DNA of 64,000 nucleotides from Reyranella sp. CPCC 100927 (GCF_007859315.1 NZ_VOHA01000006.1:1-64000), one strand, 5' to 3'. Numbered from the stretch's first letter, positions 19,618 to 30,917 are shown. Translations and numbers: made by a program. The notes: generated by a model not told the origin, from the sequence alone.

Positions 19618-21036
19618 ATGGTCGACTATCTGCGCCGTCCGGCTGAGCTGAACGCACGCCTCGACGAGCTGGGGCCACAGATCCCCGAGGCCGAGCGCGA
19701 CACCATGCGCAAAGCGCTGGTCGAGTATGTGGCAGCGCGCAAGTCGGCGCTCGACGACCTCGGCCGCATCCTCGACGACATGAGTCCGGGTGACAAGGAG
19801 AGTGCCTGGCGTGATCGCGTGCGGCGCGCCCGTGATGATACCGGCCGCTTCTTCGACAACAGCCTGAGCGGCGCCAGCACACCCAGCATCGCGGCGCTGG
19901 GGTTCCGCACGCTGATGACCAACGTCGAGTTGGCATTCTGGGGTGGCCTGGAGGAGATCAGCGTTGCCAAGAAGCGCGACGAGATCGCTGCGACGCGGGC
20001 CAAGATCGAAAAGATGGCGGGCGAGCTCGACGAAAAATGGAAGACCATCGATGGGATCGGCGATGGGTTGTGGACCGAACAGAAAAATGTGCTGGGTGAC
20101 GTCAAGCGCCTGATGCAGGAGGCGGCCGAAGAAGCGTCCAAGGGGCGCCGCACGGCGCAGGAGAAGATCGCCAAGAGCCTGGTGATGGCCACCGACTGGG
20201 CCAAGTCGCTGCCGGCCCCGACTCCGGTCAAGATCGGCGCGGAGATCATCCGCAAATTGCTGCAGCAGTTCGGCCCGGAGTGGCTCAGGATGACGCTCTA
20301 TGCCCTGGGCGAACTGAAGGACGCGATCAAGCCCTGGGAGAAGCTGCAGATCGACCAGCGCGCGGCCCTGTACCAGAGCCAGCTCGGCCGTGAGGCCTCG
20401 GTGCACGTGCTGTTCACCCAGAGCTGGCAGGATACGCAGGAGTTCGTGAAGACCAATGGCTTCGAGGCGGCCAAGGCGCTCTACGGCCTGGCGCGCGAGT
20501 CGCTGGATCGCTGGGCCGGCAACATGCAGGCAGGCGGCACCCGCGACGACGCCGAGGCGTTCGGCAAATACTGCCTGGAGCAGTTGTCGGCGAACCTGGC
20601 GCGCACCGAGGCCAGCTTCAACGACTTCGTCAATCGCCATAAAGGCAAGTTCTTCGGGGCCATGAGCGATGAGATCAAGGAGGATCTCGGCGAGTTCAAG
20701 TCCTGGGAGACCGAATTCGAAGGGATTCGCGGCATCGACCTGGAAACAAAGCTGCGGCTGTTCCGCGACGATGCCAACGTGTTTTTTCTGGTCGACCTCG
20801 AAGGCCCCCTGTCGTGGCCGGAGCAGGTTCTGCGTGGCCGCGAGGACCTGAGCAGCGCCGACAAGGACGAACTGGTCGGCATGTACCGCGCCTATGCCGA
20901 CGAGGTCCGCCGCCAGATCAAGGCCGAGTGCAATCGCATCGCTGACGGCATCCAGCGGGCGCAGCGTGGCATGAGCCGCGCCGAGCTCGAAGAGGCTTTC
21001 AACCGCGCCATCCTGATCCGCAACCTGCCCAGATAG
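19618..21036 (+). CDS. Large helical protein of unknown function
   Basis: This 472-residue protein is rich in Glu, Lys, Arg and Ala throughout and predicted nearly all-helical with coiled-coil stretches (for example around EIAATRAKIEKMAGELDEKW). It has no signal peptide; a moderately hydrophobic stretch near residues 85-110 may be a helix rather than a membrane span. AGGGAGG precedes the ATG, and it is 10 bases behind the exported PDZ-like protein, so the two are probably coupled. It is not recognised as any family. A toxin-antitoxin pair follows. Confidence 0.6.
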   Translation: MVDYLRRPAELNARLDELGPQIPEAERDTMRKALVEYVAARKSALDDLGRILDDMSPGDKESAWRDRVRRARDDTGRFFDNSLSGASTPSIAALGFRTLMTNVELAFWGGLEEISVAKKRDEIAATRAKIEKMAGELDEKWKTIDGIGDGLWTEQKNVLGDVKRLMQEAAEEASKGRRTAQEKIAKSLVMATDWAKSLPAPTPVKIGAEIIRKLLQQFGPEWLRMTLYALGELKDAIKPWEKLQIDQRAALYQSQLGREASVHVLFTQSWQDTQEFVKTNGFEAAKALYGLARESLDRWAGNMQAGGTRDDAEAFGKYCLEQLSANLARTEASFNDFVNRHKGKFFGAMSDEIKEDLGEFKSWETEFEGIRGIDLETKLRLFRDDANVFFLVDLEGPLSWPEQVLRGREDLSSADKDELVGMYRAYADEVRRQIKAECNRIADGIQRAQRGMSRAELEEAFNRAILIRNLPR

Positions 21037-21074
21037 GCCCCTTGATCGGGTTGGGCTGACACCGCATATTAAGA

Positions 21075-21091
21075 GGTAGCATTTTACTACC
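21075..21091. promoter_or_regulatory. Palindrome upstream of toxin-antitoxin pair
   Basis: GGTAGCATTTTACTACC is an inverted repeat (GGTAG arms) 10 bases before the antitoxin start, a position expected for autorepression by a ParD-like antitoxin, alone or with its toxin. Confidence 0.5.
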
Positions 21092-21101
21092 GGAGCAGAT
21101 C

Positions 21102-21524
21102 ATGGGCCTGCCGGTGAAGCTGTCGAATACGCTGGTGACGGCGGCGCGCGAAGAGGCCGAGGCCGGGTCGCGGTCGCTGACGGCGCAGATCGAGCATTGG
21201 GCCATCCTCGGCCGCGCCGTCGAGAAGCTGCTGCCGCACGGCCAGGTCGCGGCGCTGAAGCGGCTGGGCGGCGGCGCCGCGGCAACGCCGGCGCTGGCCA
21301 ACCGTGAGGCCGTCGGCCGCCTGTTGCGGCGGCTGGTGGCGAGCGATGCGCGCGCGGCCGAGCAGGCGCATCTGGGTGCCCTGGGTGGCCCGCGCTACGG
21401 CGTCGATCCCAAGCATCCCGGGCTGCTGCTGCGCATCGAAGCCGACGGCACGCGCACCCTTGGCCGCCTCGAGGGCCGCACCTTCGTGCCGGCCAAGCCG
21501 GTGCGCAACCACAAGTCGGCGTGA
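21102..21524 (+). CDS. ParD-like antitoxin
   Basis: The 140-residue protein starts with the ParD-like antitoxin pattern PVKLSNTLVTAAREEAE followed by SRSLTAQIEHWA, a predicted ribbon-helix-helix DNA-binding region (about residues 1-45). The C-terminal part would bind the toxin. The ATG at 21102 has a GGAG site. It is 27 bases upstream of the zeta-type toxin gene, forming a typical operon. Confidence 0.75.
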   Translation: MGLPVKLSNTLVTAAREEAEAGSRSLTAQIEHWAILGRAVEKLLPHGQVAALKRLGGGAAATPALANREAVGRLLRRLVASDARAAEQAHLGALGGPRYGVDPKHPGLLLRIEADGTRTLGRLEGRTFVPAKPVRNHKSA

Positions 21525-21551
21525 TCGTTCGCGCCGCATCGCGGCCGCCCC

Positions 21552-22172
21552 ATGATCGATGACATCCTGCAGGCGCTGGCGGGACAGATCGCCGGCGACG
21601 GGCGTTTCATCCTGGTGCTGGCTGGGCCCAACGGTGCCGGCAAGTCGACGTTCTACGATCTGCACGTGCGGCCGCTGGGCCTGCCGTTCGTCAACGCCGA
21701 CCTGATCGCGGGCGAACTCGATACGCCGGACGGCGAGGCGCGGGCACGCGCCGCCGCCACGTTGGCCGACGAAGAACGCCGGCAGCTGGTGGCGCGCGGC
21801 GAGGCGTTCTGCATGGAGACGGTGTTCTCCGATCCGGTCGGCGCCAAGCTCGACTTCCTGCGCGAGGCCCAGCGTCAGGGCTACGAAATCATCCTCGTCT
21901 TCATCGGCCTGGAGAGCCCGGCGCTGTCATTGGCGCGTGTCGTCCAGCGGGTCGGGCAGGGTGGCCACGACGTGCCCGAGGCGCGGCTGGCGGCGCGCTA
22001 TCCCCGTACGCTCGCCAATCTGGCGGCGGCAGTGGCCGTCGTCGATATCGCCTTGCTGCTCGACAACAGCGACGTCGACGTGCCGTTCCGCTTCGTGGCG
22101 CTTTACGAGCGTGGACGGCGTCGCAAGAAGGCGCGGCGCGTGCCGCCCTGGGCCCGCAAGATCGTGGGCTGA
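21552..22172 (+). CDS. Zeta-type toxin, P-loop kinase
   Basis: This 206-residue protein carries Walker A GPNGAGKST near residues 27-35, followed by NADLIAGEL and ETVFSDP, the layout of zeta toxins. Zeta toxins phosphorylate UDP-N-acetylglucosamine and block cell-wall synthesis; related chromosomal kinases may have other substrates. The family aspartate is present in NAD. The antitoxin partner upstream is ParD-like and not an epsilon protein. Confidence 0.75.
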   Translation: MIDDILQALAGQIAGDGRFILVLAGPNGAGKSTFYDLHVRPLGLPFVNADLIAGELDTPDGEARARAAATLADEERRQLVARGEAFCMETVFSDPVGAKLDFLREAQRQGYEIILVFIGLESPALSLARVVQRVGQGGHDVPEARLAARYPRTLANLAAAVAVVDIALLLDNSDVDVPFRFVALYERGRRRKKARRVPPWARKIVG

Positions 22173-22177
22173 CGCCG

Positions 22178-22804
22178 CTAGCCCTGCTTGCTCTTGGCGT
22201 AGTGGCGGTGTGCCTTGGCCCGGTTGCCGCACATGCTCATCGAGCACCAGCGTCGCGTGCCGTTGCGGCTGTCGTCGACGAACAGGTAGAGACATTTGTC
22301 GTTGGCGCAGCGCCGCACGCGGGCCAGCCGGGCGTTGGTCAGCAGGTCGGCGGCCGACCACAGCACCGGTGCCAGCAGGTCGTTCACTGCCGGCCGCAGC
22401 TTGGCGACCTGCCAGGCGTAACCGGTGTCGGTGTGGCGCAACTGGGTACGCGGCGGGGTATGGGCGAGCGCCTGGTTCAAGGCCTCGATGTCGGCCACTG
22501 CCGGTGTCGCGCCGACCGCCGTGGCGCTGAAGATCCGGTAGAGCGCCTCGCGCAACGACCGGGCTTCGGCGAAGGCGCCGTCGGCCTGGCGCGGCCGTTC
22601 GTCCCACCACGCCTTCATGGCGGCGACGATATCGGCCGGCATCACCTGCTTCGTCTCCTGCCAGGCCAGCACGTCGTCCAACCCGTGCAGTTCCTCGGTC
22701 GTCTGCTCGGTGCCGCGCCAATAGAGGGTGTTGGCGTAGTCGATGCAGAGATCGGCACGGGCAGGGAGCAGGGTCGGCCGGGCCAGGGCTGAGGCGGAGG
22801 ACAT
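22178..22804 (-). CDS. CGNR zinc-finger transcription factor
   Basis: The 208-residue protein has an N-terminal ABATE ligand-binding-like domain and a C-terminal CGNR zinc finger: R-C-A-N-D-K-C and W-C-S-M-S-M-C-G-N-R provide four cysteines. Family members are stress-linked regulators. It is divergent from the VOC protein across 92 bases that hold two AACCGGT boxes, suggesting control of both genes. Start ATG at 22804. Confidence 0.85.
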   Translation of the reverse strand: MSSASALARPTLLPARADLCIDYANTLYWRGTEQTTEELHGLDDVLAWQETKQVMPADIVAAMKAWWDERPRQADGAFAEARSLREALYRIFSATAVGATPAVADIEALNQALAHTPPRTQLRHTDTGYAWQVAKLRPAVNDLLAPVLWSAADLLTNARLARVRRCANDKCLYLFVDDSRNGTRRWCSMSMCGNRAKAHRHYAKSKQG

Positions 22805-22815
22805 ACTGTCCAGAT

Positions 22816-22872
22816 ACTAACCGGTCAGAGGGTTGACAAGGGTTTGCCGTTTTTATAACTCTATAACCGGTT
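22816..22872. promoter_or_regulatory. Divergent promoter with paired AACCGGT boxes
   Basis: ACTAACCGGTC (from 22816) and AACCGGTT (22865-22872) are related boxes 46 bases apart. Between them, TTGACA (22833-22838) and TATAAC (22854-22859, 15-base spacing) suggest a promoter for the VOC gene. The downstream box would lie near its transcription start. Confidence 0.5.
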
Positions 22873-22896
22873 TGATAGTTAGAAAAGGAGGCTCCC

Positions 22897-23274
22897 ATGA
22901 TCGACCACATCTCCATTGGCGTGCGCGACATCGCCAAGACCCGAACGTTCTACGACGCGGCATTGGCGCCGCTGGGTTACAAGTGCCTGAGCGCCAGCGA
23001 CAGCTCGCTGGGCTATGGCGGCGACGGTGTCGTGCTGTGGATCAGCGCCACCGACCATCCCGTAGCGGCCGATGACCGCTCCGGCCTGCACATCTGCTTC
23101 ACCGCCGGCGATCGCAAAGGTGTCGATGCCTTCCACACCGCGGCCCTGAAGAAGGGCGGTCGCGACAACGGCAAGCCCGGTCTGCGCAAGGACTACGGCG
23201 ACTCCTACTATGCCGCCTTCGTCGTCGATCCCGACGGTTATCGGATCGAGGCCTACTGCGGCAAACCGGCCTGA
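22897..23274 (+). CDS. VOC-family (glyoxalase/bleomycin-resistance fold) protein
   Basis: The 125-residue protein has the vicinal oxygen chelate fold: HISIGVRDIAKTRTFYDAAL at the N-terminus and AAFVVDPDGYRIEAY at the C-terminus, with a histidine and a glutamate as likely metal ligands. A strong AAAGGAGG site precedes the ATG. Probably controlled by the divergent CGNR regulator. The substrate is unknown. Confidence 0.85.
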   Translation: MIDHISIGVRDIAKTRTFYDAALAPLGYKCLSASDSSLGYGGDGVVLWISATDHPVAADDRSGLHICFTAGDRKGVDAFHTAALKKGGRDNGKPGLRKDYGDSYYAAFVVDPDGYRIEAYCGKPA

Positions 23275-23279
23275 GCGCT

Positions 23280-23984
23280 TCAGCTGGCCACGCGATGGAC
23301 GAGCTTGATCATTTGCGAGCCCAGTTGCCGCACGTCGCCCATCAGGATGCTGATCTCGTACGTCAGGACGAAACCGGCGGCATAGAATGGGCCGGGTGAT
23401 TGCTTGGCGAGGCGAACCATCGCGTGGCTGAACCGCTGCAAGGACAGCTTGAGATAGATGAACGCGACCGCGGTGCCGACCAGCGCGCCGCCGATCAGGT
23501 CGCCGGCATAGTGGAAGCCCAGATAGAGCCGGGGCAGGCAGATGACGACCGCGGCCCAGGCCGCCGCGGCCCAGGCGAGGCGCCGGGAGATCGGCGCCAA
23601 GGCAGCGGCCATGGCGAAGAAGAGCGTCGCGTGATCGCTCGGGAACGAACTCCAGCCGCGCAGCACGGCGGGTGTCACGTGGGCCGGCAGTGTCAGCCCC
23701 AGTGACGGATCGTCCAGCGGCCGCAGCCGGGGAGGCAGGCCACTCTGGAGCAGGCGGCCCACCACGACAGCCAGCAAAGCAATCACCACCATGTTCACGA
23801 CATGGGCGCGCACGCCGCTGTCGCCGCGGAACCAGAAGTACCAGGCTACGGCCATGAACAGCACGCCCTTCAGCAGGTCCATGTCGGCCAGGTAGAAGAC
23901 GAGCAGATCGACGATCGGCGAGAGGCCGACCAGCTGGTTGATGTCCTGGGTGAGGGCGCGGTCGATGTCGCTGATGATGGTCAT
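23280..23984 (-). CDS. PAP2-family membrane phosphatase
   Basis: The 234-residue protein has the three PAP2 motifs: PPRLRP, FPSDHATLFF and LPRLYLGFHYAGD, with several membrane segments. Family members remove phosphate from lipids such as phosphatidate or undecaprenyl diphosphate at the outer face of the inner membrane. I placed the start at the ATG at 23984; a longer reading frame upstream runs antisense through the next gene and is rejected. Confidence 0.85.
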   Translation of the reverse strand: MTIISDIDRALTQDINQLVGLSPIVDLLVFYLADMDLLKGVLFMAVAWYFWFRGDSGVRAHVVNMVVIALLAVVVGRLLQSGLPPRLRPLDDPSLGLTLPAHVTPAVLRGWSSFPSDHATLFFAMAAALAPISRRLAWAAAAWAAVVICLPRLYLGFHYAGDLIGGALVGTAVAFIYLKLSLQRFSHAMVRLAKQSPGPFYAAGFVLTYEISILMGDVRQLGSQMIKLVHRVAS

Positions 23985-24140
23985 GTAACCATCATAAGAA
24001 TGTAACAGTGCCTGTTGACGGCTGCGTTCAAGCAGCCACGGATTGGTCACAAAAGAGCTTCGGCGTGCGATCGCTGCCTTGTCGTGCGGGCGCGACGGCC
24101 CGATGATCGCATCGATGCGAAATGATCGGAGGCCGTGCGC

Positions 24141-25148
24141 ATGACGGGCACGACGACAGGCAAGATCGAACAGCGCGCCCTGGGTCGGGGCGGATTGACG
24201 GCGGCGGCGGTCGGACTGGGCTGCATGCCGCTGTCCGGTGTCTACGGCGAGGCCGATGATGCGGCATCGGAAGATCTGATCCGCCATGCCCTCGACCTCG
24301 GTGTCAGCCACCTTGACAGCGCCGACATGTATGGCTGGGGCCACAACGAGACGCTGGTCGGTCGCGCCATCAAGGGCCGGCGCGATCAGGTCGTGCTTGC
24401 CACCAAGTTCGGCCAGACCAGGCCGCAGCGCCAGGGCGGGCCCAACGGCGTCAACGGCCGCCCCGACTATGTGGTCGAGGCCTGCGAGGCCAGCCTCCAG
24501 CGGCTGGGGGTCGACGTCATCGATCTCTACTACCAGCATCGGGTCGATCCTTCGGTGCCGATCGAGGACACGGTCGGCGCCATGGCGCGCCTGGTGACAC
24601 AGGGCAAGGTGCGCTATCTCGGCCTGTCGGAGGCGCGGCCGCAGACGATCCGACGCGCGCACGCAACCCATCCGATCGCCGCCGTGCAGACCGAATACTC
24701 GCTGCTCTACCGCACCGAGGCCGAGGAGACGCGCGCCACCACGCGTGAACTGGGCATCGGTTTCGTGGCCTACTCACCCCTGGGTCGCGGCTTTCTCACC
24801 GGTACCATCACCGACCTCGCCCAGGTCGACGGTCGCCGCGCCGCGCATCCGCGGTTCCAGGCCGAGAACTTCGCGCAGAACCGCGCCCTGGTGGCGCGCT
24901 TCGAGGCGCTGGCGGCCGACAAGCGCTGCACGCCGGCGCAACTGGCGCTGGCCTGGGTGCTGGCCCAGGGCGACGATGTCGTCGCCATCCCCGGTACGCG
25001 CGCGCGTCAGCGGCTGGAAGAGAATCTCGGTGCGCTGCGCGTATCGCTCTCGACCGACGACGTGGCGTGCATTGCCGAGGCCATCCCCAACGGCGCCATC
25101 GCCGGCGCCCGCTATCCCGCCGCCGCGATGCAGGCGGTGTACCTCTAG
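24141..25148 (+). CDS. Aldo/keto reductase
   Basis: The 335-residue (alpha/beta)8-barrel oxidoreductase has [12 protein letters not shown] (catalytic Asp and Tyr), ATKFG (Lys), [15 protein letters not shown] (His) and the C-terminal NADPH phosphate site [16 protein letters not shown]. It reduces an aldehyde or ketone of unknown identity. The ATG at 24141 has a GGAGG site at good spacing; a GTG 6 bases upstream is less likely. Confidence 0.9.
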   Translation: MTGTTTGKIEQRALGRGGLTAAAVGLGCMPLSGVYGEADDAASEDLIRHALDLGVSHLDSADMYGWGHNETLVGRAIKGRRDQVVLATKFGQTRPQRQGGPNGVNGRPDYVVEACEASLQRLGVDVIDLYYQHRVDPSVPIEDTVGAMARLVTQGKVRYLGLSEARPQTIRRAHATHPIAAVQTEYSLLYRTEAEETRATTRELGIGFVAYSPLGRGFLTGTITDLAQVDGRRAAHPRFQAENFAQNRALVARFEALAADKRCTPAQLALAWVLAQGDDVVAIPGTRARQRLEENLGALRVSLSTDDVACIAEAIPNGAIAGARYPAAAMQAVYL

Positions 25149-25154
25149 TTTTTG

Positions 25155-26549
25155 TTACACGTGCAGCGCCTCGCCCAGCCCGCGCAGGCTGGCCTCGTGG
25201 AAGGCTTCGCCGAGAGTGGGATGGGCGTGGATGGTGCCGGCGATGTCCTCCAGCCGTGCGCCCATCTCCAGCGCCAGGCCGAATGCCGCGGACAGCTCCG
25301 ACACGCCGGCGCCGACTGCGGCGATGCCCAGCACGAGATGATTGTCGCTGCGTGCCGTCACGCGCACGAAGCCGTCGTCGGCGCCGAGCGTCAGCGCGCG
25401 GCCGTTGGCCTGGAACGGAAACAGCGACGTCTGTACGGTATGGCCCGCCGCGCGCGCCTCGTCGGGTGACAGGCCGACGGTCACCACTTCCGGATCGGTG
25501 AAGCACACCGCCGGGATCGCCACCTTGTCGAACACGCGGCGCTGGCCGGCGATGATCTCGGCCACCATCGCACCCTGCGCCATGGCGCGGTGCGCCAGCA
25601 TGGGCTCGCCGGTGACATCGCCGATCGCCCACACGTTGCGCATCGAGGTGGCGCAGCGTTCGTCGATGCGCACGGCGGCGCCGTTCATGGTGAGGTCGAG
25701 CTGATCGAGGCCGACGCCCGCGATGCGCGGCCGCCGCCCGACAGCGATCAGGAAATAGTCGGCCGCGATGTTGCGTGCCGCGGCGCCCGATTGCTCGACA
25801 CGCAACGCATCGCCGTCGGCCGACAGGCCACCGGCGCGGGCGCCGGTGATGACGTCGATGCCCAATGCCTTCAATCGCCGCGCCACCGGGCGGGCGAGCT
25901 CGGCGTCATAGGCCGGCAGGATGCGGTCCTCGGCTTCGATCACCGTTACCTGGGTGCCGAGCTTGGCGTAGGCGGTGCCAAGCTCGAGTCCGATATAGCC
26001 GGCGCCGACGACGGCAAGGCGCTGCGGCACCGACGGCAGCGACAGCGCCTCGGTCGAGGAAATCACGCGGCCGCCGAACGGCAGCGACGGCAGCGCCACC
26101 GGCTGCGAGCCGGTGGCCAGCACGACGTGTTCGGCCCGGATCACCTGCGGGCCGGTGTCGGACTCGACGCGGCAGGTCTTGCCGTCGAGCATGGCGGCGC
26201 GGCCGCGCACGGTCTTGACGTTATGGCGTTTCAGCAGCGCCGTGACGCCGCCCTTGAGCTTGCCGACGATGCCGTCCTTCCACTCGATGGTGCGGGTGAA
26301 GTCGAGAGTCGGCCGCTCGACGCGCAGGCCGAAGGGCGCCGAGGTCGCCTGCGCCATGGCATGGCCGTAGGCATCGGCGGCGTGGATCAGTGCCTTGGAG
26401 GGAATGCAGCCGACATTGAGGCACGTGCCGCCCAGCACGTTTTCCTCGACCAGCATCACGTCGAGCCCGAGCTGGCCGGCGCGGATGGCGGTGACATAGC
26501 CGCCCGGCCCGCCGCCGATGACCAGCACCTTGACGCTTATCTCGCGCAT
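25155..26549 (-). CDS. lpdA: Dihydrolipoamide dehydrogenase (E3) of the branched-chain 2-oxoacid complex
   Basis: This 464-residue flavoprotein reoxidises dihydrolipoamide with NAD. The FAD motif is GGGPGGYV, the redox disulfide [13 protein letters not shown], and the NAD motif [10 protein letters not shown]. The C-terminal active-site histidine lies in [10 protein letters not shown]. It is last in a four-gene operon, 4 bases behind E2. Confidence 0.9.
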   Translation of the reverse strand: MREISVKVLVIGGGPGGYVTAIRAGQLGLDVMLVEENVLGGTCLNVGCIPSKALIHAADAYGHAMAQATSAPFGLRVERPTLDFTRTIEWKDGIVGKLKGGVTALLKRHNVKTVRGRAAMLDGKTCRVESDTGPQVIRAEHVVLATGSQPVALPSLPFGGRVISSTEALSLPSVPQRLAVVGAGYIGLELGTAYAKLGTQVTVIEAEDRILPAYDAELARPVARRLKALGIDVITGARAGGLSADGDALRVEQSGAAARNIAADYFLIAVGRRPRIAGVGLDQLDLTMNGAAVRIDERCATSMRNVWAIGDVTGEPMLAHRAMAQGAMVAEIIAGQRRVFDKVAIPAVCFTDPEVVTVGLSPDEARAAGHTVQTSLFPFQANGRALTLGADDGFVRVTARSDNHLVLGIAAVGAGVSELSAAFGLALEMGARLEDIAGTIHAHPTLGEAFHEASLRGLGEALHV

Positions 26550-26553
26550 ATGA

Positions 26554-27879
26554 TCACCCGTCGATGAAGATGGTGGCGGGGGCTTCGAGCAGGGCCTTGA
26601 TGCGCTGGATGAAGCGTGCGGCGTCGTAGCCGTCGACGATGCGGTGATCGAACGACGACGACAGGTTCATCATCTTGCGCGGCACGAACTGGCCGCCCTG
26701 CCACATCGGCCGCACAGCGAGCTTGTTGATGCCGATGATCGCCACCTCCGGCCGGTTCAGCACCGGCGTCGAGACGATGCCGCCCAGCGCGCCCAGGCTG
26801 GTGATGGTGATGGTCGAGCCGGTCAGCTCCTCGCGCGTGGCACGGCCCTCGCGCGCCGCCTGCGCCAGCCGTTGTGCTTCGGCGGCGCCATCGAAGAGAC
26901 CGCGCGCTTCGCAGTGGCGCGCCACCGGCACCATCAGTCCGTTGGGGGTTTGCGTGGCGATGCCGATATGCACGCCGCCGAAGCGTTCGACGACATCGGC
27001 TTCATCGTCATAGAGCGCGTTCATCTGCGGGAACTCGACCACCGCCTTGACGACAGCCTGCATCAGGAACGGCAGCAGGGTGAGCCGCGGCCGGTCCGGC
27101 TGTGCCTCGGCATTGAGTGCCGCGCGCAGATCCTCCAGGGCCGTGGCGTCAACTTCCTCGACATAGGCAAAGTGCGCGGCGCGGCGCTTGGCCTCGGCCA
27201 TCCGCTGCGCAATGCGCCGGCGCAGGCCGACGACCTTGATGGTCTCGACGGCCGTGTTGGCTGTACGCGCGGCCGGGCCCGCGGCGGCGGGGCCGCCGCG
27301 CATGAAGATGTCGAGGTCGTCGTGGCTGATGCGCCCGGCCGGCCCGCTGCCGCGCACCTGGCGCAGGTCGATACCGGCATCGCGGGCGCGCTTGCGCACG
27401 GCCGGCGACGCCAGCGGCTTCTCGCCAGCCGCACGTGGCGGTCCCAGCGATATGCCCGGTACCGCCCGCGGCAGCGCGGGGCGGGTAGGTGCGGATGAGT
27501 CCGCTGCCGGTGCTGCCGCTGCGGTGCGCATCGCCACGACGTTGTCGGCGGCCGGTGCGGGCGCTGCGGCGGGTGGGCTGGCAGCGGCCTGGCGTGGCGT
27601 GGCGGCGACTTCCGCTGCGGCCGGTTCGTCGGCGGCGCCGGCAACTTCCAGCCGTACCAGTTCGGCGCCGACGGCGAGCGTGGCGCCCACCTCGGCGCCC
27701 AGCGCGATCACCGTGCCGGCGACGGGTGAGGGGACTTCCACCGTCGCCTTGTCGGTCATGACCGCGGCCAGCACCTGGTCTTCCAGCACCGCATCGCCGA
27801 CCTTGACGTGCCACTCGACCACCTCGGCCTCGGCCACGCCTTCGCCGACATCCGGCAACTTGATGATGCGGATCGCCAT
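26554..27879 (-). CDS. bkdB: Dihydrolipoamide acyltransferase (E2) of the branched-chain 2-oxoacid complex
   Basis: The 441-residue core subunit carries a lipoyl domain (residues 1-78, lipoyl Lys44 in MTDKATVEV), an Ala/Pro-rich linker, a subunit-binding domain ([15 protein letters not shown]) and a catalytic domain ending with the active site HRIVDG. It accepts the acyl group from E1 and passes it to CoA. The ATG at 27879 has a GGAGG site; the upstream 48-residue extension comes from repeat DNA. The branched-chain assignment follows from the E1 neighbours. Confidence 0.9.
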   Translation of the reverse strand: MAIRIIKLPDVGEGVAEAEVVEWHVKVGDAVLEDQVLAAVMTDKATVEVPSPVAGTVIALGAEVGATLAVGAELVRLEVAGAADEPAAAEVAATPRQAAASPPAAAPAPAADNVVAMRTAAAAPAADSSAPTRPALPRAVPGISLGPPRAAGEKPLASPAVRKRARDAGIDLRQVRGSGPAGRISHDDLDIFMRGGPAAAGPAARTANTAVETIKVVGLRRRIAQRMAEAKRRAAHFAYVEEVDATALEDLRAALNAEAQPDRPRLTLLPFLMQAVVKAVVEFPQMNALYDDEADVVERFGGVHIGIATQTPNGLMVPVARHCEARGLFDGAAEAQRLAQAAREGRATREELTGSTITITSLGALGGIVSTPVLNRPEVAIIGINKLAVRPMWQGGQFVPRKMMNLSSSFDHRIVDGYDAARFIQRIKALLEAPATIFIDG

Positions 27880-27885
27880 CAGATC

Positions 27886-28011
27886 CTCCCCACGTCGTGG
27901 GGAGGTGCCCCGAAGGGGCGGAGGGGATCGGACGTGGTTTTGGTAACAGAGATCACGTGGGCTCCCCCTCCGGTCTTCGGCCATCTCCCCCACGCTGTGC
28001 GTGGGGGAGGG
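27886..28011. repeat. Family C hairpin repeat, copy 1
   Basis: This 126-base element lies between E1 beta and E2. Its outer sections contain CCTCCCCACGTCGTGGGGAGG and, at the other end, CCCCCACGCTGTGCGTGGGGG, each a hairpin, and the two halves are themselves roughly inverted (CGGAGGGG against CCCCCTCCGG). A related copy is at 45.7 kb. Confidence 0.75.
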
Positions 28012-28029
28012 AAGGATGTGCAAATCATC

Positions 28030-29043
28030 TCAAGCCTCCATCACGGCTTTGAGCGTGCGGCCGATGCGGTCGGGGCCGGGGAAGTAGTCCCATTCCTGGG
28101 CGTGCGGGTAGGGCGTGTCCCAGCCGGTCACGCGCATGACCGGCGCCTCGAGATGATAGAAGCAATGCTCCTGCACCAGCGATGCCAGCTCGGCGCCGAA
28201 ACCGGACGTCAAGGTCGCCTCGTGCACGACCACGCAGCGGCCGGTCTTGCGCACCGAAGTGGTGATGGCCTCGAGATCGAGCGGCAGCAGGGTGCGCAGG
28301 TCGATGATCTCGGCATCGACGCCGGCCTCTTCCGCCGCCGCCTGCGCCACGAACACCATGGTGCCGTAAGCCAGCACGGTCACGGCACTGCCCTCGCGGC
28401 GGATCACGGCCTTGCCCAGCGGCACGGTGTAGTGGCCGTCCGGTACCTCGCCCTGCGGGTGCTTCGACCACGGCGTGACCGGCCGGTCGTGATGGCCGTC
28501 GAACGGCCCGTTATAGAGCCGCTTGGGCTCGAGGAAGATCACGGGATCATCATCCTCGATGGCGGTGATCAGCAGGCCCTTGGCGTCGTAGGGGTTGGAC
28601 GGCACCACGGTCTTCAGGCCGCAGACATGCGTGAACAGCGCCTCCGGACTCTGGCTGTGCGTCTGGCCGCCGAAAATGCCGCCGCCGGTGGGCATGCGCA
28701 CCACCATCGGCGCCGTGAACTGGCCGTTGGAGCGATAGCGCAGGCGCGCCGCCTCCGAGACGATCTGGTCGTAGGCCGGATAGACGTAGTCGGCGAACTG
28801 GATCTCCACGCACGGCCGCAGGCCGTAGGCGGCCATGCCGACGGCGGCGCCGACGATTCCCGACTCGTTGATCGGCGCGTCGAAACAGCGGCTGCTGCCG
28901 TATTTCTGCTGCAGGCCCGCGGTGGCGCGGAACACGCCGCCGAAGTAGCCGACATCCTCACCGAACACGACGACGTTGTCGTCGCGCGCCATCGCGACGT
29001 CCATCGCATCGCGGATCGCCTCGACCATGGTACGGCGCGGCAT
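28030..29043 (-). CDS. bkdA2: Branched-chain 2-oxoacid dehydrogenase E1 beta subunit
   Basis: The 337-residue transketolase-like subunit pairs with E1 alpha to decarboxylate 2-oxo acids from valine, leucine and isoleucine. Visible family motifs include GEDVGYFGGVFRAT, PINESGIVG and VVHEATLTSGFGAE. The start ATG at 29043 has GGAGG nine bases upstream. Confidence 0.9.
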   Translation of the reverse strand: MPRRTMVEAIRDAMDVAMARDDNVVVFGEDVGYFGGVFRATAGLQQKYGSSRCFDAPINESGIVGAAVGMAAYGLRPCVEIQFADYVYPAYDQIVSEAARLRYRSNGQFTAPMVVRMPTGGGIFGGQTHSQSPEALFTHVCGLKTVVPSNPYDAKGLLITAIEDDDPVIFLEPKRLYNGPFDGHHDRPVTPWSKHPQGEVPDGHYTVPLGKAVIRREGSAVTVLAYGTMVFVAQAAAEEAGVDAEIIDLRTLLPLDLEAITTSVRKTGRCVVVHEATLTSGFGAELASLVQEHCFYHLEAPVMRVTGWDTPYPHAQEWDYFPGPDRIGRTLKAVMEA

Positions 29044-29065
29044 GAATCTAGATCCTCCGGTCTGA

Positions 29066-29236
29066 CCTTCTCCCCGCGCAGGCGGGGAGAAGGTGGCGCG
29101 AAGCGCCGGATGAGGGGCTTTTCGGTGCTTGGGCGGAGGTGCGGCATTTGTTGGCGAAGTATCGTGCGTTTCGAAACATCGTGAAGCCCCTCATCCGCCC
29201 TTCGGGCACCTTCTCCCCGCCTGCGCGGGGAGAAGG
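29066..29236. repeat. Family D hairpin repeat, copy 1
   Basis: Outer arms CCTTCTCCCCGC and GCGGGGAGAAGG, with inner GATGAGGGGCTT and AAGCCCCTCATC, form a long nested inverted repeat between E1 alpha and E1 beta. It fills almost the entire gap. A partial relative occurs near 56.0 kb. Confidence 0.8.
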
Positions 29237-29240
29237 ACGT

Positions 29241-30917
<1,677 letters not shown>

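Noticed and set aside
23985-24671. N-terminal extension of the PAP2 phosphatase frame
   Set aside because: It runs antisense through the aldo/keto reductase gene and shows no family similarity; the ATG at 23984 gives the usual length.
27886-29236. CRISPR array suspected from palindromic repeats
   Set aside because: The repeats are long hairpins of different families, not short direct repeats with unique spacers, and no cas genes are present.
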